Notes: generated by a model not told the origin, from the letters alone. 64,000 nt of DNA from Nymphaea colorata (GCF_008831285.2 NC_045150.1:2368001-2432000), one strand, 5' to 3'. Shown: positions 1 through 17,447, counted from the stretch's first letter. A program made the numbers and translations.

Positions 1-5082
<5,082 letters not shown>

Positions 5083-5110
5083 GTATATATATATATATAT
5101 ATATATATAT
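5083..5110. repeat. (TA)n microsatellite
   Basis: About 28 bp of uninterrupted TA in AT-rich spacer. Confidence 0.9.
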
Positions 5111-5495
5111 TTTCACAAAGAAAACAAAGATGCTCATTTATTGACAGGCACTCAACTTTGCTTTTGTCCTGTTTTACCAGTACGGTTGAATAATGGAGGT
5201 CACATCCAATGCACCCAAGAAGAGTAGATGCAGGTGGCAGAAAGAAGATGGCACAAGCACCTAACCCATGCATGCATTTATTGTTCTTTGTCCTTTATTA
5301 TTCTTCCTCTTAATTCGCTTCTGTATACATTAATAAAACGAAAATTTTCGAGATAATAAGAAAAAAAAATAATGTCTCCTGTCAAAAGATATAGATAGAA
5401 AGATAGGTTTGTGTGAATAGATAATTTCGAATGAGCGACAAGAAACCGAGTGTTCCCGTGAGAGGTCAAAGTCAACATGCGCTTATTCCATTTAA

Positions 5496-5596
5496 CGCAT
5501 GTTATCTTTTGTAGTTTAAAAAAGTAGCATCTATAAGAATCGAACCGATGACTATGCTTTTAATGACTATATAACAGGACCAGCTATACTATGCCT
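5496..5596 (-). repeat. tRNA-derived SINE-like copy 1
   Basis: On the minus strand the segment has an A-box-like TATAGCTGG and, about 40 bp later, GGTTCGATTC, which fits the RNA polymerase III B-box consensus (GGTTCGANNCC). The rest does not fold as a tRNA. A diverged copy in the same orientation lies at 23,448-23,535, and the similarity continues past the B box into the body, which is what a SINE family would show and a tRNA gene would not. Confidence 0.5.
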
Positions 5597-5602
5597 CTTA
5601 AA

Positions 5603-8600
5603 GCTCTTGCATCCAAAGATAATTGAGGCGCCTAGATACGAAACTAGTTCACATGAGATTATTAAACTTGACTACCATTAAAGATGCAATCAGATTCGCT
5701 AGACTGATGCACAAACTCTGACAAGGAAGAAAAAAAGTAACATCCAGCTAAGAGATTAAATTGGATGCAGATTTAAGAAAGGACATTTGGTTGGATTTGG
5801 ACTGGGATTCGATTTTGAATAAATGGAAGATCGGATTGGGATTCAAGTTTAACTTTAAATGAATATCTTATATCGAGTATCCACATATGTGGAAGGTTGG
5901 TTATTAACGCATGATAATACGGTCCTGATTGGATTTTGTATTTAAAAGTCGGATCCGAATTCAGATGTGACTTCAAAAATCATATCTAGATTGGGTATAT
6001 ACCAATGTGATATTGACTTTTCTTCATTCATATTCAAATTTGAATACGAGAACATATGCAAAATCAGACATATATAGTAAAGGGTACATTCATTTAAATC
6101 TGGCTACTTGTCATCCCTGTCTATCATTCATGTTTGATTGGAAAAAAATGTATAGGGTTATGTATAGTCATCTAATTCCCAGAGTCCCCATGATGTAGCT
6201 CTGAGAGGATAACTAATCTGTCAAGCATACAGGCTAACATATTTGAGTACATATATAATTCATGTCCATTATCATTTATGCGTGTTTCGATGAAATTAAT
6301 ATGAGTTTATATGGGTCCTTTGGCAACTCCTAGCAAATTGTTACTGTCTAATGATTCTGTCTCAAAATTTAAATGTTACAAGGTTCTATGGGTCTACCTT
6401 AATTTTTTTAGCAGTGTCACTGGACAGTACTGGTGTCAAACGACCTCTATAAAAACCTAATTGCACATTAAAATAAACTCATTTCCCTACGCTTCAAACA
6501 TGAAGATCACATAATATCCACGTCATTAGAAATCTGAAGAGGATTATACCATTTTGTTTTAAATAATGCAATTCCACTTTTCTTGCCCATTTATACTGCA
6601 CACACACTTTACATATGCGTACAAATCTAAGGCATCATCCCTCATATATCTAATGCAGAAACCTTTACGTCCCTATCATTGAAATTGATGGCAGAGCTGT
6701 TTGCTGCCTACCATTCAACTTGATTTTAAAGAAGGAAGATTAGATTCGTGTAGAGAAGAGAAAATAAATGAATCTCTGACTACAAGATTATTAGATAGCT
6801 ATAAAGACTAGTTAAGCTAAGCAAGTATCTTACTAGGGATAGCTATATTATTTAACCCCATGTTTCATAGATCATAGTTTATCGAAATTATGTGGCTACT
6901 TCCCCCCAAGTGGTGCTCTTATCATTTCTTTTATTTCATGTGAGCATTAAAAATTACATTTTTTTTTTTCAAATTTACTCATGTATATAGGTATCTTATT
7001 CATATAATCTCTCTCCTATTTTTCTACAAACTAAGTTGAATGTTTATATATATACCTTATGAGTATATCATTTTTTAATAAACTTCAAATGGACAGCTTT
7101 GCTCTAGTCCATGAAATAATTAATACCCTTGTCTAATGTCTGAAACAAAAATTTTCCTCTCCTCCTTTTTCTTTTTCCTTTTTTTGTACGAGTATATGAT
7201 CTTTTTTCTTTATTCATGTCTAGCATCATTTGTGTGTGTGTGTGTGTGTTTTTTTTTTTTTTTGGTATCCCATATAACGAGTGCTGGCTCACCCTTGAAT
7301 GAATGGGCCTGTGTTGGCAGCGGCCCACACATGCCCACACTAGGCGGCAGCCCACACATTTCTTATTTGATATATAATTATCCACTTTATAACTAGTCAA
7401 TTTGATATATAATTATCCACTTCATCGCCGGTTTTTTTCCCTTTCTTATTTCGGAAGTCCGAAAAAGAAAATTCAAACATTATTGACCCTCGTGCCAACA
7501 ACTACCAAGGAGGTTGAATGCATGGGTGGCAAATGTTCAAATACTTTCTTAGAGAAAAAGGGAACAAAAATAAAGTAACACTTTTAGATAAAAAAACAGG
7601 AAAAAAAAAAGATATTTTTCAAATAGACAAAAGTACCTCTAAAGGAAAAGAAATACTCTTCACAAGCTACCTGGTTGCCAGTAAGCCCGCCCGTTCCAGC
7701 ATTAGACTCTTTAGGGAGTGTTTGGTAATAAAAACGTTGTTTTAGTGTTTTTATTAACGAGCACCTTTTATAGGGATGTCGACAGATGAGATCCAAATCT
7801 GATAAACTCTTAGGATTTGAATACATATTTACATACAAATGTAGAAAAGTTATATGGGGATCTGAATGCGAAATCAGTTTTCACAATTCAAATCCGATTT
7901 TTACATTCACATCTGAATTCAAATCGGTATTTTGAACCCAAAAGTGGCTAATTTCAAAAAAATAAGGCCATCGGATATAAGATATTTGTTTAAGACTAAA
8001 TCCGTTCTGAATCCAATCAAATGTCTTTTTTAAAAATCTGATCTTAGGCAGATATTCATTTATATATATATATATATTTGATTTTTCAAGACTAATTTGA
8101 TTGGATATCATATTCAAATTGGAGATAATGAGAATTTTTTAGTCCTTCTCGACGCTATAAAGTACACTCAGCTTTTACTCGCACAAGGGGAGGCGAACCA
8201 ACATTATTACAGCTTGATTTTTATTGAGTTAACTTGGTGTCAGAATGGCAGCGCCAGAGATTTTGGACACACTGTCGATTTCGAGCCATAAGAACTAAGA
8301 ACTCAACTAGTTTAAACTTGGTTTGACTCGATTACGTAAAACTGGTTGGTTATAGTTTAGTTAGTTAAACGAGTTGACCAGTTAAGCAAGTTGGGCTCGA
8401 GCCTGTTTTATGGAGCTCAACTGAAGTTCAAGGCCAAGTCAAGCTTGAGCTCGAGCTTTTTGAGTCAAGTCGGCTTGTGTGCAGCCCTAGTTTCACCTCA
8501 GTATAATATCGACAAATACATTCTTGGCCAGGTGAAAATCTTGAAAATTATATAAGTGATTGTTCTTAAGAAAAAAATCCTTGCTCCACCCTTGATTATG

Positions 8601-9329
8601 ATACAAGCAAAGCTTGCTTTTTCCATATGGCTACCACCAAGACCTCCTCATTTACAACTTTGAAAGAAAAAAAAAAAACCCATTTTAAAGGCTAAAAATT
8701 GGTTGGCCACTTCAACAACCACACCAATGTGACTACTCTAGGAGCATTTGCTTAATTCTATAGTCTTTAGAGTTAGAGGCCTGCTACAATCATTTACTTC
8801 AATGGGAAAGCAAGTGGTTGATAGGTCTCCTTAGAAACATGTCAACACCAATCCCTTTCTTTTCTGTGATAGAAATAAGTTTAATTCCTTCCTCGGAGTT
8901 GTTGGTTTAATGGATTTTAATGGCTTGCCATAACTTAGAGGCAGGTTAAAACCTATTAAACCTACAATCTTGCCAAGGACATAAGGTACGAAACAGAAAT
9001 TTGTCATGTGTAATACATATATAGCTTTACAGATTTTTCTAAAAGATGGATAGTTTCTATGTTTTTATGATATTGAGTTTGCAAACCATGCTGAGAATAC
9101 AAAGTTTATGGAACATGAAATCACAGTGGGGCTTCCTTTCTGCATGCCAATTTTCTTGTAATCTCCCCTTCTAGTTATTTCGTTCCTTCAATGTACAGCC
9201 ACCTCGTACACTCATAATTGGATGATGTACCTACATTCTGACCTGCCTTCTTCCTTCATCATAAAGATGCAACCTTACCTAACCTTCTTCTCCACCTCTC
9301 CACCTTATCATCACTCGATTAAGTAGCTG
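5603..9329. other. Intergenic spacer with degenerate repeats
   Basis: No gene. About 5,760-6,030 and about 7,772-8,130 are degenerate stretches rich in GGAT, GAATCC and CAAATC words; the second begins TAGGGATGTC, as many hAT-like MITEs do. About 7,713-7,765 is a short hairpin (TAATAAAAAC facing GTTTTTATTA) beginning GAGTGTTTGGT, like the end of the element at 9,338. The stretch ends in an hAT-end fragment at about 8,330-8,489. Confidence 0.45.
8330..8489. mobile_element. hAT-type terminal fragment
   Basis: The stretch is built of GAGCTCGAGC and GACTCGA words and ends GTGTGCAGCCCTA, the inverse of the TAGGGCTGCACAC terminus of the complete element at 55,982-56,550. No matching left end is visible, so it is read as a truncated relative. 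Confidence 0.45.
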
Positions 9330-9337
9330 GCCTCTTA

Positions 9338-9733
9338 GAGAGTGTTTGGTAAGAAGAACATTCTATCCTGCAGCTAGTATGCTGATCATGCACTTGCATT
9401 ACCACCTTTTCTTTATTATTTCTTCGTGCAGCTCCTATGCCTACCATGCACTTGAGCATCATGTGGCTAAAGCAAGCTTCACACGGTACTGAGGAAGCAC
9501 ACTATGCGTTGAGCATCATGTTTTGGGATCCTGTCCTGGGAATTCGTGTTTCCAAAACAACATCTCATCCTCTTCTATCAAGAAACATAGTGTGATTATG
9601 TTCGGCATTCTATTACTGAATGTAAAGATGATATTCATAATCACATCATGTTTCGTACAATAAAAACATGATATTTTTAGATAATATGATAAGAACATGT
9701 GTTCCAAGAACATAAAGTTCTTATTATCAAATT
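9338..9733. mobile_element. Small hAT-like MITE
   Basis: Imperfect terminal inverted repeats begin GAGAGTGTTTGGTAAGAAG on the left and read GAATTTGATAATAAGAAC in inverse on the right. The flanks carry GCCTCTTA (9,330-9,337) and CCCTCTTA (9,734-9,741), a 7-of-8 match consistent with an 8-bp hAT target duplication. The interior has no transposase. Confidence 0.5.
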
Positions 9734-9741
9734 CCCTCTTA

Positions 9742-11770
9742 AGGTTTCTTATCTTTCTGATGTAGAGGAGCCACTGATTATGCAGCTGAAATGCTCTGAT
9801 ACAAGGTGATATTAGCAACTCTAACTGCCACCATCACCATTGTCATATCATATGAGACTATGTTATGTTCAAGTAGAGGCAGAACTACAAGAGGCACTCT
9901 ACGTTTAAATATCAACTTCAAGGAGCACTCATATATATATAAAAAAGTGAAAATTAATGAAGTTTCTATACGTCAGCTAAAACGCAGATCCATTACTGAG
10001 TTCGAAATAGCACACTACGAGTCGCCCAAAGAGACCATATTCATTTTCACGAATGCTTCTTTTTTCTGTGGGTGTGGTATTTTCATTTGTCTTCACATTC
10101 ATTTGCATTTCATACTGCAACTCAAATAGGGGTTTTCCCCTCTCTCTATTTCTGGAAAGGTACTTTTTGTCCCAGGGAGCCAGGGGGGAAGAGGAAGGCC
10201 ATTGAGGCGCCTCCACTTCTCAGCATTCCCTATTGTTGGTATACTTTTTTATGCTCTACTTTGTCGGGAAGGAATCGTATTCTTTTTTCAAGTTGTAATT
10301 TGATTTGAAGTCCGATTGGCTATAAAAGCACCTCCATGCCTGTAAAAATCATACGCCTCTTGGTATCCATCTCCCATCTCTCTGTCGAGTGGTATCCTTC
10401 AGTTTCCCTTCAAGCCTTCTCCTCTTCCTCTCTCTAGCCTCAGTCTATGTACGCGAACCGGTGGTCGTGTGTTTTACCGTATCCGTTTTGATCAGCCCTC
10501 TTGACCAACACTCCAGGGCTATGGGCTGAGTCTATCTATGCTAATCCAAGCCGTGCCACCTGCCCACCTAGCAGCCCACTTTGACCCAAAAACCACAAAC
10601 TGAACATGCATTTGAAGGTCGAGTTGACACAATGTTTTTGATATCGTTATAGAGCCCATGCATGTTGGACCCTCACTACTGCTGTGAACTGATGAGATCC
10701 TCAAGGTGCCATTCATTTGAGAAGAATGCCTTAACTTGAGGAACCTAACATCACTGGAATGCATGATCTTGACTCCTCTATGCAGCATAAAAACTGAAGT
10801 TTAGTTAATTAATCAACAAAAAGCATTGATCTCAATCCATCACGTCCTGTTGCATTTAGAAAGCAACCCTTCTTCATTCGTTTTGAGTTTGTGGCAGGTT
10901 CATGCCAAAGATAGATGGAATGGCTTTCTTCCTTATTGGCTGTATTTGAAATCCATGCTTCACTTTTCAAGGTCTCTATATTCATCTTGCACCTTACAAC
11001 TTATAAACCCTAGAGATATATTTATCCTGGTCGAGAAACAGCGCAAGTGAGACGAATAATATCGTTCGCCGTGTCGCTTCGAAGATGCTATCCCCTTGAA
11101 GATCCGTGACCATGCAAGGGAAAACGAGAAGAAACCTTTGTTTCCTCTTTATAGTGCTCTATTAGATTGAGATTAGGTATACCTATCAACTATTTGAACA
11201 TTGCTCCACTTGACTTGGAATCAGATTTTGATGAAATAAAAAAAAATTACAATACAATATCAAAAATCTTTACATGTAATTGAATTGGGATGCTTGTGAT
11301 AATCATATATCTATTAGATTCGTACAACATCCATGTAAAATTATTGACCGGATCGGTTTTTTCTTCTGGAATCCAACAACTTGAATTCAAATTCAAAAGG
11401 AATATAAAATTCACATCAAGGCACTTCTTTGAGATTGGCAATCTTAATTTTCATTCAAGTACTTAACTTGAATGGCCAATGACACCAAGGAGAAGCCGGG
11501 AAGGAACCATGTTGTGTGTTCGAGCTCCCATGTTCTCTACCGATTTTCTGTTTGAATGAGAGGATTCTGTGTTTAGATATATGTTCAGGCCCCAATTCAT
11601 AATCCTCTTTCTGCAAGGAGGCTAAATTGAGAGAGAAGAAACCATGGAAGAAAAAGGCCTCTTAAAAGCATTACAAACTTACAATGAATCAGCTAAGCCT
11701 ATAGGTTAAAACTTCATCTTGAATAGTAAGTATAAAAGGCTTAGTTAGAACTAGGCACAACCCTATTCAC
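9742..11770. other. Intergenic spacer with LTR-like and promoter-like signals
   Basis: No gene is called. On the minus strand TTGTATCAGAGCATTTC at about 9,790-9,806 resembles a primer-binding site complementary to initiator tRNA-Met, hinting at a decayed LTR element. On the plus strand GATTGGCTATAAAAGC at about 10,313-10,328 has a CCAAT core and TATA box followed by a CT-rich leader, but no downstream open frame supports a gene. Confidence 0.35.
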
Positions 11771-11773
11771 TAA

Positions 11774-13087
11774 TGGCCCGTTTGATTGCCGGGTTAAATT
11801 TCGTAGGGAGGGTGAAATCTATACGGACGGATGAAATTTCACCCACCCGCCTCACGACGTACCAAACAAAGTGAAATTTCACCCGTTTTACGTTAAAGTG
11901 AGCGGGTGAAATTTCACCCGCTCGACCTTTTCCTCTTCGCTCTCCTCACGACCTTTTCGACGCCCATCCTCTCCTCGTTTCACCCCTCCTCTCTCAGAGC
12001 CTCTCTTCTCTTGCTCTCTCATTCCCCTCCTCTCTCGCTGCCCCTTTCTGCTTCATCGCCTCTTTCCCTCTCCTCTCTTGCTCTCTCCTTCCCCTCCTCT
12101 CTCAGTGTCTCTTCTCTTGCTATCGATGCTCTTTTTCTTCATCTCTATGTATTACGCATCTTTGAATCGAGAATGGTGCGTCTCTCCCCTTCCTCTCAGT
12201 AGCAAATCCCTATAGGAGGATTAAGGGCTTTTTGTATTGCTTGTATTTTTCCTTGGTAATCCAAATTTTTGTTCCTTCCTCTCGTCTTTGCTCTTTATCT
12301 CTATTCTCATTTCTCCTTAGTGGGGCAATTCTAATGCTCTGATCTTTCTTCGTTGTCATGAAAGTCTTTTGCAGTCTTTTCGTTATTGCTCATCGAAAAA
12401 GGTCTTTCACAGTTTCACTGGGAGGATCTCAAATATTTAATTTTGAGAAATTTGGGATCTATCTAGACCATGAGACCAAGATGGAAAGGAAAAGGTTCGG
12501 CACAACTTGCCCTGCTCTTGTTCATTCTGAGTATGCGGCTCTGGTTATTTGGGATGGTGATGATGAATTCAGCAAATGTTATGAAAAAACTGGTATTGTT
12601 ATTGCTTGTTCGGCACAACTTGCCCTGCTCTTGTTCCTGCTTGTTTGGATGAGTGGACTATTGAAGACACTGTTATGAAATTTTTGTGATTTTAGGTTAA
12701 ATAAAACCCAATTCAGATTTATTCTCCAACTATGACAAATTGACAATTAAAAATACAATCAACTGTGTAAAAATACAAGAAAGATCTTCATTGTACTTAT
12801 GTGAAGACAAGGAAATGAAATCCTAATTTATGGATTAAGAATCTTCGTTGGGTTGGATCAAATGGAGCTATGCAGCTGCCTTACTGGTTGCAGTAAAATC
12901 ATTAAAGATAAACAACATTTACCACGTTAAATTTTTATTATGCATCAAACATGGTTAAATTTACTACGTTAAATTCTTCATGTGCATCAAACATGGCCTC
13001 AAATTAAAAGAAGGAGAAATTTCATCCTGTAAATTTTTCCAAAAAAATTTACACATGGTAAATTTTACCAGGCAATCAAATGGACCC
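11774..13087. mobile_element. Tourist/Harbinger-like non-autonomous element (1.3 kb)
   Basis: The ends are inverted: TGGCCCGTTTGATTGCC on the left and, inverted on the right, GGGTCCATTTGATTGCC. TAA lies directly outside both ends (11,771-11,773 and 13,088-13,090), the 3-bp target duplication typical of PIF/Harbinger (Tourist) elements. Just inside the left end are three GTGAAATTTCAC palindromes, the third a 24-bp perfect palindrome at 11,900-11,923. A CT-rich tract spans about 11,930-12,200. No DDE transposase is visible; the 106-codon frame at 12,358-12,678 matches nothing I know. Confidence 0.75.
12495..12636. repeat. 29-bp direct repeat pair inside the Tourist-like element
   Basis: A 29-bp unit beginning GTTCGGCACAACTTG occurs at 12,495-12,523 and again at 12,608-12,636 with no mismatch seen. 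The 84 bp between them are unique. Confidence 0.85.
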
Positions 13088-13090
13088 TAA

Positions 13091-14337
13091 AGAAAATAAT
13101 TAATGAAGACTATTATGTGGCGTTCAATAATCAAATATAATTTAATTAATTAACAAATGAAACAAGAAAACTCAAGAAACACTTACCTTAAGACACGTTT
13201 ATCGGGGCTCAGCAGAAGTTACTTTAGACCCATTCAGTAATCTTGTTTCTTGAAATGCAGCTGCTAAGAACTCTATAAAAGCATGAGCACACCGGAAGCA
13301 ACGGTAACTTGTTAATTCGCCACCCATGAATGTCCCACGCTCTTCAAGAAGACTGTTAGTACAAAAAGAAATTCTGATCCAGTCTCTTTCAAGAAAATAT
13401 GGAAATGACTCTTTATCATCATCCTCACATCAGAAATTGGTATCTAAAACCACATTAAACCACATACTTCACTCAGACCAAGATAGCCAGGACTTCAGGG
13501 AACAATAAAAGTTGTCGATTTATGAAAAAATATTGCAACACCAAGAGGAGTGTATAAGAATGGGTGAAAAGGTGACGGATGTTAGCCTTATCACACGGCC
13601 AAAGTGGCAACAACTATTGGAAAAAATAAAAAGCAACCAATAGATGTTAGACCATGATGCCACTTCCACTGAAGCGTTCCAGTTACTGGAGGCCAAATGA
13701 CACAAAGACAGAACTATATAGAATCAAGCTGAAAAGAAAAACCCGCCAGTTTGATAGCCTCGTTAATGACCACGTCAGCTCTTACTTCAGCGTTTAGAGA
13801 TTCCGCACGATGGTGACCTGATTTACAGATCCTTCAAGGAAGACCTGTCAAGAAGGCTGCAGTAGGAAATGTGCTTCATTTGCTCCAGTTAATATGGAAC
13901 AAGGACCACTTCATGCCTTTTCTGAATCCAAGATTATCTTGTACAAGTTCGAATCCAGTACGTTTGCTGCAATTCCAGTATCAGGACAAGAAAGTGCCAA
14001 TCAAAAAGGTGACTCAACAGAACCAGCACAGTGGAAGAGATGGAGAACCAAAGTAGAGACGCTTGAAGGAAATAAAAGTTAGCACCCAGACTGTGCTCCA
14101 CAGCAAATCCAAATTCCTTCATTTAGGATATAAAGAGGTTCTCGTTTCTATAACTGAGCATATCCTCTGGTTCCTATAGTAAAATGATACCTGCCAAAAG
14201 TTAAGCAGTCAAAGAGTTGACTGCCTAGTTTGTGTATCGGTTAAACTGCAGATTCTGCTATCAATATGGAGACCACTCACCAGAATCACAGGCTACAACC
14301 TCCAGGTAGTTTCTGTACATCCAATAACGATAACTCT
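13091..14337. other. Spacer and likely 3' flank of the PPR gene
   Basis: No gene is seen. The part nearest 14,337 is probably 3' untranslated sequence or intron of the minus-strand PPR gene. Small frames here are short and mutually overlapping. Confidence 0.5.
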
Positions 14338-15837
14338 TTAAATGAACATGCAATCATCACCAATGATTTCATTCAAACACTTTACAGCATTTCCCGTTTG
14401 GTCCCTGCATAAGTTATAGACCACGTTGTATGTAATAGATTGACCTGGACTGCAGCCCATCTCCAACATCGCGTCTAAGACTGATAATGCATCAAGTGTC
14501 TGCCCTTCAGCACAAAGGGATAGGATCAGTTTATTGAAGGTACGTTTTTTAGGTCTTAGTTCCTCTTCTAGCATTTTCACAAGCACCGTCACTGCCTCAT
14601 TTATGTTCCCAACTTTGCAATAACCATCAATCATATAATCGTACATACATTTCAATGGACGCAAACTCCTTGCCAGCATGTCACTGAAAAACTCTACTGC
14701 TTCGGACATTTTACCTTGACTAGATAATATTCGAATAAGAGGTGTATATGAGCAAGCAATTGGCTGCAATCCTGACTCAAGCAACTCATGGTAAAGTTTA
14801 ACAGCATTATCAGTGTTTCCTTCCTTGCAGGATGCCCGTATCAGAATATTGTAGGTGATAACATCAGGCTTTATGCCCACAGGCAGCATCTCCTCAAACA
14901 GCTTAGTAGCCTGGGATACCTTTCCTTGTCTACAGTATCCATCAAGTAATATGCTGTATGTCTTGATATTTGGTTTACATCCACTTTCATGCATCTGCAT
15001 ATACAACTTCCTAGCATTCGACATTCTCCCCAACTTACAGTATCCATCAATAAGCACGTTGTATGTATGTACATTTGGAGCCAATTTCAGACTCAGCATT
15101 TGGGACCAAAGCATTTTAGCCTCATTCACTCTCTTTGTCCTGCAGAGGCCATCCATTGCAGTTGTATAAGTGAAGACACCAGGATTATATCCCCTTTCTA
15201 TCAACTCATTAAATATGCGGAGCCCTTCATCAGTTTCATGCTGCTTACAAAGCCAATATATAATCTCCTGGTAGGTGATTAGATCAGGCATACAGTTTTT
15301 CGCAATCATAAGATGAAGAAGTTGGGACACTTTGCTGTAATCACCCTCCTTGCAGAATCCAGCAATCAATTTGGTAAAAGTAACAACATCAGGAACATCA
15401 CCAGTAGTGAGGACTTCATGAACCAAACCATAAGCTTCATCAAACCTTCTCTCTTTGCAGAAGGCTTGAATAAGTATGCAAAAGGTTTTCACATCGCCTG
15501 AAAGACCAGATTCCATCATCTCTCCATAAACCTGCCACACTTGATCAGTCCTCCCAATTCCAAGTGAACCCCTCAAAATCGAATTCCAGATGCGCAAAGG
15601 GGGCTCTGGGTCAAGCTTTTTCAACTCATAAAACAAATCAAGTGCCTCATACACTCTTCCATGCCTGCAGAGTCCTGCAATATATCGTTTGGGAACAGAA
15701 GGTTCCAGTCTTCTCTCACTTGCCAGTTTCACAAGAAGTGCGCGAGCTGCCGCGCACTTCTTCTTCTTCACCAAAGCATAAAAAATATTCTTTATCATTA
15801 TCTTATCCGATTCAATGCTAGCCTGCAAACAAGCCAT
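14338..15837 (-). CDS. P-class pentatricopeptide repeat (PPR) protein
   Basis: An intact 499-residue frame on the minus strand made almost wholly of PPR motifs. After about 47 N-terminal residues come 13 units of close to 35 residues, for example those starting near residues 151 (VVTFTKLIAGFCKEG), 256 (VHTYNVLIDGYCKLG), 291 (IKTYSILLDGYCRQG) and 326 (VITYNILI); the last (466-499) is incomplete. There are no L or S variants and no E, DYW or SMR tail, so it is P class. Such proteins bind organellar RNA in a sequence-specific way, in mitochondria or chloroplasts; which RNA cannot be told. No clear transit peptide lies at this ATG. Five codons in, TGTTTGCAG|GCT could be a splice acceptor, so the true N-terminus may come from an upstream exon (see 15,888-16,130). 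The stop is TAA at 14,338-14,340. Confidence 0.93.
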   Translation of the reverse strand: MACLQASIESDKIMIKNIFYALVKKKKCAAARALLVKLASERRLEPSVPKRYIAGLCRHGRVYEALDLFYELKKLDPEPPLRIWNSILRGSLGIGRTDQVWQVYGEMMESGLSGDVKTFCILIQAFCKERRFDEAYGLVHEVLTTGDVPDVVTFTKLIAGFCKEGDYSKVSQLLHLMIAKNCMPDLITYQEIIYWLCKQHETDEGLRIFNELIERGYNPGVFTYTTAMDGLCRTKRVNEAKMLWSQMLSLKLAPNVHTYNVLIDGYCKLGRMSNARKLYMQMHESGCKPNIKTYSILLDGYCRQGKVSQATKLFEEMLPVGIKPDVITYNILIRASCKEGNTDNAVKLYHELLESGLQPIACSYTPLIRILSSQGKMSEAVEFFSDMLARSLRPLKCMYDYMIDGYCKVGNINEAVTVLVKMLEEELRPKKRTFNKLILSLCAEGQTLDALSVLDAMLEMGCSPGQSITYNVVYNLCRDQTGNAVKCLNEIIGDDCMFI

Positions 15838-15887
15838 ACAAAAGAATCAAAAGGGGAGAACTGAGTTCAAAATCCCTTGCAACCAAT

Positions 15888-16130
15888 TCAGTGCTTGGAC
15901 GAAGTTTGGACAGAAACTTGGGAAGAAGGCTTTTTCCTAAATGATGCACTGTTTGAATAGGTTGCCATACATTGTGCACTGTTTCTGTGCAAGTAGCTTG
16001 GATTGCTCCGCAACATCTGTGCTTCCAAAGAAGGGCCTTCCATGATCAGGTTCCTGGTTGACAATTTCTTTGTTTTCATTACCTTCTTCTGCTCCACCCA
16101 TTGATGCAAAGAGAACTCATACTTGACCAA
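15888..16130 (-). other. Possible 5' exon of the PPR gene
   Basis: An 80-codon minus-strand frame lies directly upstream of the PPR gene. Its latter part is rich in Ser, Arg and Lys and low in acidic residues, as organellar targeting peptides are. It stops before joining the PPR frame, so use would need splicing to the acceptor near 15,823. I do not see a strong donor, so this stays a suggestion. Confidence 0.25.
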
Positions 16131-17447
16131 AATGTCATGCCATCCTTAGAAATCTATGTGCCTTCGGCAGCACTAAATGGAAGAAAGTGACCATATTCAG
16201 TCAAACAAAGCACCGTCATCTTTCATCACACTCCTGGTAAAAACCGATCATTAAGGGAAAGCAGAGAATCAAACTTCAAAAGAATGGACCACTTAAATGT
16301 ATTTATAAGGTAGAGTAAACTTCAAAAGGATGGACCATTTAAATGTATTTATAAGCTCTTTGACAACTAAACACACCCTTAAGTTGCTATCTCCCCTGAT
16401 TCATGAAAAGGTAACCCTGCATTACCTGAGAATTTAGGAGGCTTCTTTTGCTTAGCCACCAGCTTAGGAGCCTTTTGCAAATTCAATGTTTTGCAATGAA
16501 CCAATTTGGCTCCAACCTGTACAACGTGTCCATATACTATGCCCTTTGACAAGCCAATTAATCCTTTGAGACACATAAAAAAAATGCATAAAAAAATGCA
16601 TGCCTAAACAATGGATCTCCAGTCCTTCACTAAATAATAGTCAAAGGGGCATTAATCTTCTTAATGACATTGTAAACCTTATGATGAACCTCCCTGTGAT
16701 GGCATGTGGACACTGCTTGAATGTCATGGATGACTACTTGCCAATTTATCTTAATATGAACCTAATCTCAACTTATGAAGTTGTACACAGAATTTCTTTT
16801 GTTGTCCAAATCTACATTTCATCACCAATGAACATACATTTGGAAGGCAGATGTCAATGAATATAGAGTGTGCATTTTGTCAGAAATATATATACGTGAT
16901 GTTGTAGTTCATATTAAGATATTATAAAAGAAAAATTGAAGATGGATAGGGAGATATTCTTTTTAGTTAGAACACCATTGTGCATTTGGTCCTAACAAAT
17001 CAAAAGACTCTTGACCTACAAGTATAGACAGCGCAGACTCAGTTTTCTGGTTTATGGGAATCGTAATTTTTTATTTTACCTGGGTTTCTAATTGTTAAAT
17101 TTTTCTTCACAAAAGCAATTGAAAATATTTTTTATTATGAAAGTTGAAGGATAAATCCTTTCACTTCTCTCATATGTTTTTCAAAAGTGTTCTAAAAAAA
17201 AGTTCAAAATTAAAGAAACATCTTCAAGAATATTAATCAGTTCCTTTTTAGTATTATATGGTAGCAATGAAAGCTGATATTGTCACATATTTCAAAACAA
17301 ATGTGATAAATTAGTGTTCAAAAAGAAGATGCAGAATGAAATCATATTGCTTACCCAAGTTGTTTTTACTTAGAACTTAGAAGTAACCAACAATATTTTC
17401 CAAGTTGTTTTTACCTAAGTAATGGTGATACTTCATAAAAGTATCAA
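16131..17447. other. AT-rich spacer, no gene seen
   Basis: Contains a short direct repeat at about 16,270-16,350 (ATGGACCA.TTAAATGTATTTATAAG twice). Frames at 16,379-16,576 (minus) and 16,600-16,860 (plus) are short and match nothing recognised. Confidence 0.5.

Noticed and set aside
5496-5596. Considered as a functional tRNA gene on the minus strand
   Set aside because: The B box fits, but acceptor and anticodon stems do not form, and a diverged copy extends beyond the tRNA-like part.
11906-12202. 98-codon frame at the left of the Tourist-like element
   Set aside because: Leu/Ser/Pro-rich translation of a CT tract inside a transposon, with no family signal.
12358-12678. 106-codon frame considered as a Harbinger transposase or Myb-like protein
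   Set aside because: No DDE or Myb motif is visible, and the repeat within it breaks any domain.
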